Source of the DNA: Neckera pumila
Lineage: Eukaryota > Streptophyta > Bryopsida > Hypnales > Neckeraceae
Length of the DNA stretch: 64,000 bases
Direction of reading: 5' to 3'
Assembly (NCBI GenBank): GCA_963969595.1
Contig: OZ018410.1
Location: 32,616,913-32,680,912 of the forward strand
Both the position numbers and the translations under genes were made by a program. Every line of letters begins with the position of its first letter. The stretch's first letter is position 1. This document shows positions 61,815 through 64,000 of the stretch, piece after piece. The notes below the pieces were generated by a model. That model was given only the letters and a program-made list of their open reading frames with translations. It was not told the DNA's origin and searched no databases.

Positions 61815-62689
61815 CGCAACATATATAAATACAAGTGTCTCCCATTATCAACTTCTCATGATGTTAAAAAACATTTATTTTTTCAACTGAAAGGAGGGTT
61901 ACTAAAAGATAAATTTGTATTGAATTTTTGATAGAAGTTGGGAAATATTTTTGAACATAGTCAAAACTGAATGACAAGGAGAATCATTGAAAAATTATGG
62001 CTCCAAATAAATTTCTCACAAATTTATTTATTACAATTAGAAATCTTTTAGTTCAATAAAGTGCTAACATTTATCTATATCTTTGTATATGTATCATACC
62101 TTTTTTTTCGTAATTCTGTGAGCAAACTGTAATGATGAACTCCCCATGTTGGTTTGCATAGGTTCCACTGCTGCAAGAAATGACCATTGCTTGGGAACGG
62201 CGTCCACGATGGGAGAATATGGGACACAATAGAGAAACGAGGGGCACGACAAGATAACAGGATTCCCATTTAGGGGGACCTCCTGCAAGCACGGCCGGCT
62301 GGCAGTGGAGACCAACTACCGTGCCACTGCTAGCCGCGAAAGTGGCCGGACCAGGCGCCTACTAACCGGGCTTGGCGCTCAACCTGCCGGCTCTGCCTCA
62401 GCCCTGGGTGGAGCAGGCGCTGTGGCAGCTAGGCCCTCTACATGGCATGGGAGGCTGGAAGGGACCCGGCTTGCCACAGGCCATCCCTTTTTTGGAAGGC
62501 AGACCATGGCTAATGTAGCTAAGGCAAAAAATTTGTTCTTATTAAGTGTAAATTGTTTTTTTTTTTTTTTTTTTGGGATCCACCGTATAAAGCACTCACA
62601 TCTCTTACTATTAATTGTTGAGATTACAGAAATTTCATTTTCTCTAATGTCCATATTTTTTCAGAATTTGCCTAATGTTTAGGCTTTTT
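61815..62689. other. Intergenic, with a GC-rich island at 62.2-62.5 kb
   Basis: A GC-rich stretch (about 62275-62515, with GCCGGCTGGCAG and GCCGGCTCTGCC) stands out from the AT-rich surroundings. Its open frames (62305-62682 plus, 62379-62654 minus) are Ala/Pro/Arg-rich without recognisable motifs. Nothing else seen. Confidence 0.35.
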
Positions 62690-63086
62690 CCAATACCTCC
62701 TCACATTGCAATAATTTTTTCAATATATTGCACAATTCTAATTCTTCTGGAAATTGTCCCACATGTTTCTAACATGTTCTATTATATAAAAGTATAAAAG
62801 CTCAACTTCATATAGACCGAGTCTTTTCCTCCAAGAGTGGTCAAAGTAAACTTTCAATTCCGGTCATGAAGGAAAAAAAAATTTCCCCTACTTTGAATGC
62901 TCACATCTTTCAATCCGTACGGTCAAATTTCATGAAAATTTTACCACATCATTTTAAAAAAGTAAAGAACAAGATTCTACACTTACATTATCAAAAGTTG
63001 AATTTTTTAGGTTTTCTAACTAAATGCAACAGTTATGGCAGTTTTTAGTGATTTTGGGCAGAAAAATAGCCTTGAAACTTTAAAGA
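62690..63086 (+). mobile_element. piggyBac-like element, family 1, copy h (5' truncated)
   Basis: The right end CTTTAAAGA is followed by TTAA (63087-63090). The preceding text matches the right half of copy a in diverged form (TTTCAATCCGTACGGTCAAATTT zone, AAGATTCTACACTTACAT, GCAGTTTTTAGTG). The left boundary is approximate. Confidence 0.5.
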
Positions 63087-63439
63087 TTAACAAAGATTCA
63101 GGCTACCATGTGCTTCTTGGATATGGCTCTTTGGGATTTCTGCTCAAAAAGCTTCCATCTAAGATTAGGAGAATATGTATCACGATTGCAAAATTCAGCG
63201 TTCTAGGTTAGGAATAGACCTAAAAGAAGCTCTGTAGTTCTATCGTTTGTTTATTGAGGCCATTTGTGCCATTTTGGAGGCTAGATTTTGTGACAATGAT
63301 TTGATTTCGTGATTTAAAATACTTAATCCTTCTAATATGCCGTCTAAGCAAGTTGGACTGCAGAGCTGGGGTGTCATCGAATCAAACTATTTACTTTAGC
63401 TTTGTGGAACAAATCGGTCTCATTCAGGTTTTTTCTTCT

Positions 63440-63840
63440 CCTCCTTCTTGATGTGCAGGCTTGTAAGCAGGAGTTTTTGTCCTTCAAATTGCATTGTACA
63501 ATTGAATGGAGGGACAAAATCTTCCGAGATTTGTGGGGTATAATTATTTGGAATTATACCCTACAAATACGGTACCCAAATTTGCTTATTCTTGCTGAAA
63601 TTGCTAGAGTGCAGTGCGTTTCCACTGCTACTTGTGAGAGAGAGCTTTTAGCATTTAGAATTTGATTAAAACTTGTGCAAAGAATAGATTGAGAAGCAAA
63701 AAATCTGGAAGCTTTGCTTAGAGTTGTTTTAGAGGGACCGGATTAAAGAGAAGTCTGATGTTATTTTTATGGATGCCATACCTATGTAGAAGCATGAAAC
63801 AAAATACAAGTTTCTTAATGCTGACCCGACTACTTATTTG
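63440..63840 (+). pseudogene. hAT-superfamily transposase, C-terminal fragment
   Basis: The frame 63402-63665 holds YPNLLILAEIARVQCVSTA then TCERELLAF, matching the hAT dimerisation region (usual pattern YP.L..LA...L..P.ST...ER.FS). After a stop and shifts, NRLRSK and NLEALLRVVLEGPD-type residues continue (about 63690-63743), as in plant ZNF862/TTF-like hAT proteins. Stops at 63664 and later show that it is dead. Upstream zinc-finger and catalytic parts were not found. Confidence 0.7.
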
Positions 63841-64000
63841 TCTAACTCAGCCATGGGTCCTATTGCTAGCAATTCATCTTTTTTGTTTGGCCTTGAATTG
63901 TCTTGACAGCTTGTGCTTGATTGTATTCTACTCTCCCCATTTTTTTCCACGTATTGTGATGTTGATCATGCTTGGTTAAACTTTAATTCTTAACCATTTT
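63841..64000. other. Window end, nothing recognised
   Basis: AT-rich. It may contain the last decayed codons or 3' end of the hAT relic. Confidence 0.3.

Noticed and set aside
62305..62682. 125-codon GC-rich open frame
   Set aside because: Ala/Gly/Arg-rich translation of a GC island with no recognisable domain; the opposite strand is equally open.
1..64000. CRISPR arrays, operons, ribosome binding sites, rRNA or intact tRNA genes
   Set aside because: No direct-repeat/spacer arrays or complete RNA genes were seen, and spliced genes show that the DNA is eukaryotic.

Overview
This window looks like nuclear DNA of a green plant. Three intron-rich protein genes sit in AT-rich DNA full of short non-coding transposon-like elements. 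The gene families (a two-domain METTL13-type methyltransferase, the meiotic helicase MER3/HFM1, a PRXL2-type thioredoxin-fold protein) and the short GT-AG introns (about 70-1000 bp) fit a land plant. The piggyBac and hAT relics and the absence of any recognisable LTR retrotransposon make me lean to a seed-free lineage, but that is inference with low confidence.

Layout. 1-14.9 kb: no gene recognised, a dense mosaic of nested non-autonomous elements and microsatellites. 14.9-22.0 kb, minus strand: METTL13 homologue, which I could splice into 16 in-phase coding exons (771 codons plus stop). 22.0-27.0 kb: intergenic, with a pogo-like MITE and a 0.9 kb TTAA element. 27.06-37.71 kb, plus strand: MER3/HFM1 (ROCK-N-ROLLERS) meiotic DNA helicase, 31 coding exons, 1488 codons, including 18- and 22-nt micro-exons and one probable GC-AG intron. 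40.97-43.49 kb, plus strand: a 418-residue protein joining SAM-like segments to a PRXL2/AhpC-TSA-like domain. 43.5-64 kb: repeats again, with three decayed coding relics: a possible permuted-methyltransferase-like pseudogene (56.1-58.1 kb, minus), a piggyBac transposase pseudogene (60.0-61.8 kb, plus) and a hAT transposase C-terminal fragment (63.4-63.8 kb, plus).

The three intact genes do not form a pathway: translation-factor methylation, meiotic crossover formation and redox are separate jobs. The most interesting material is the mobile-element fraction. One superfamily has CCYYTAAAG-type ends and duplicates TTAA or CTAA, as piggyBac elements do; an empty paralogous site in the window supports this. 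A second group ends in CATTA...TAATG with a GC-rich subterminal zone and an AT-rich core. For one copy a paralogous empty site indicates insertion without target duplication. These behave like a distinct element class that I cannot assign. Several elements are nested, so a relative order of insertion can be read.
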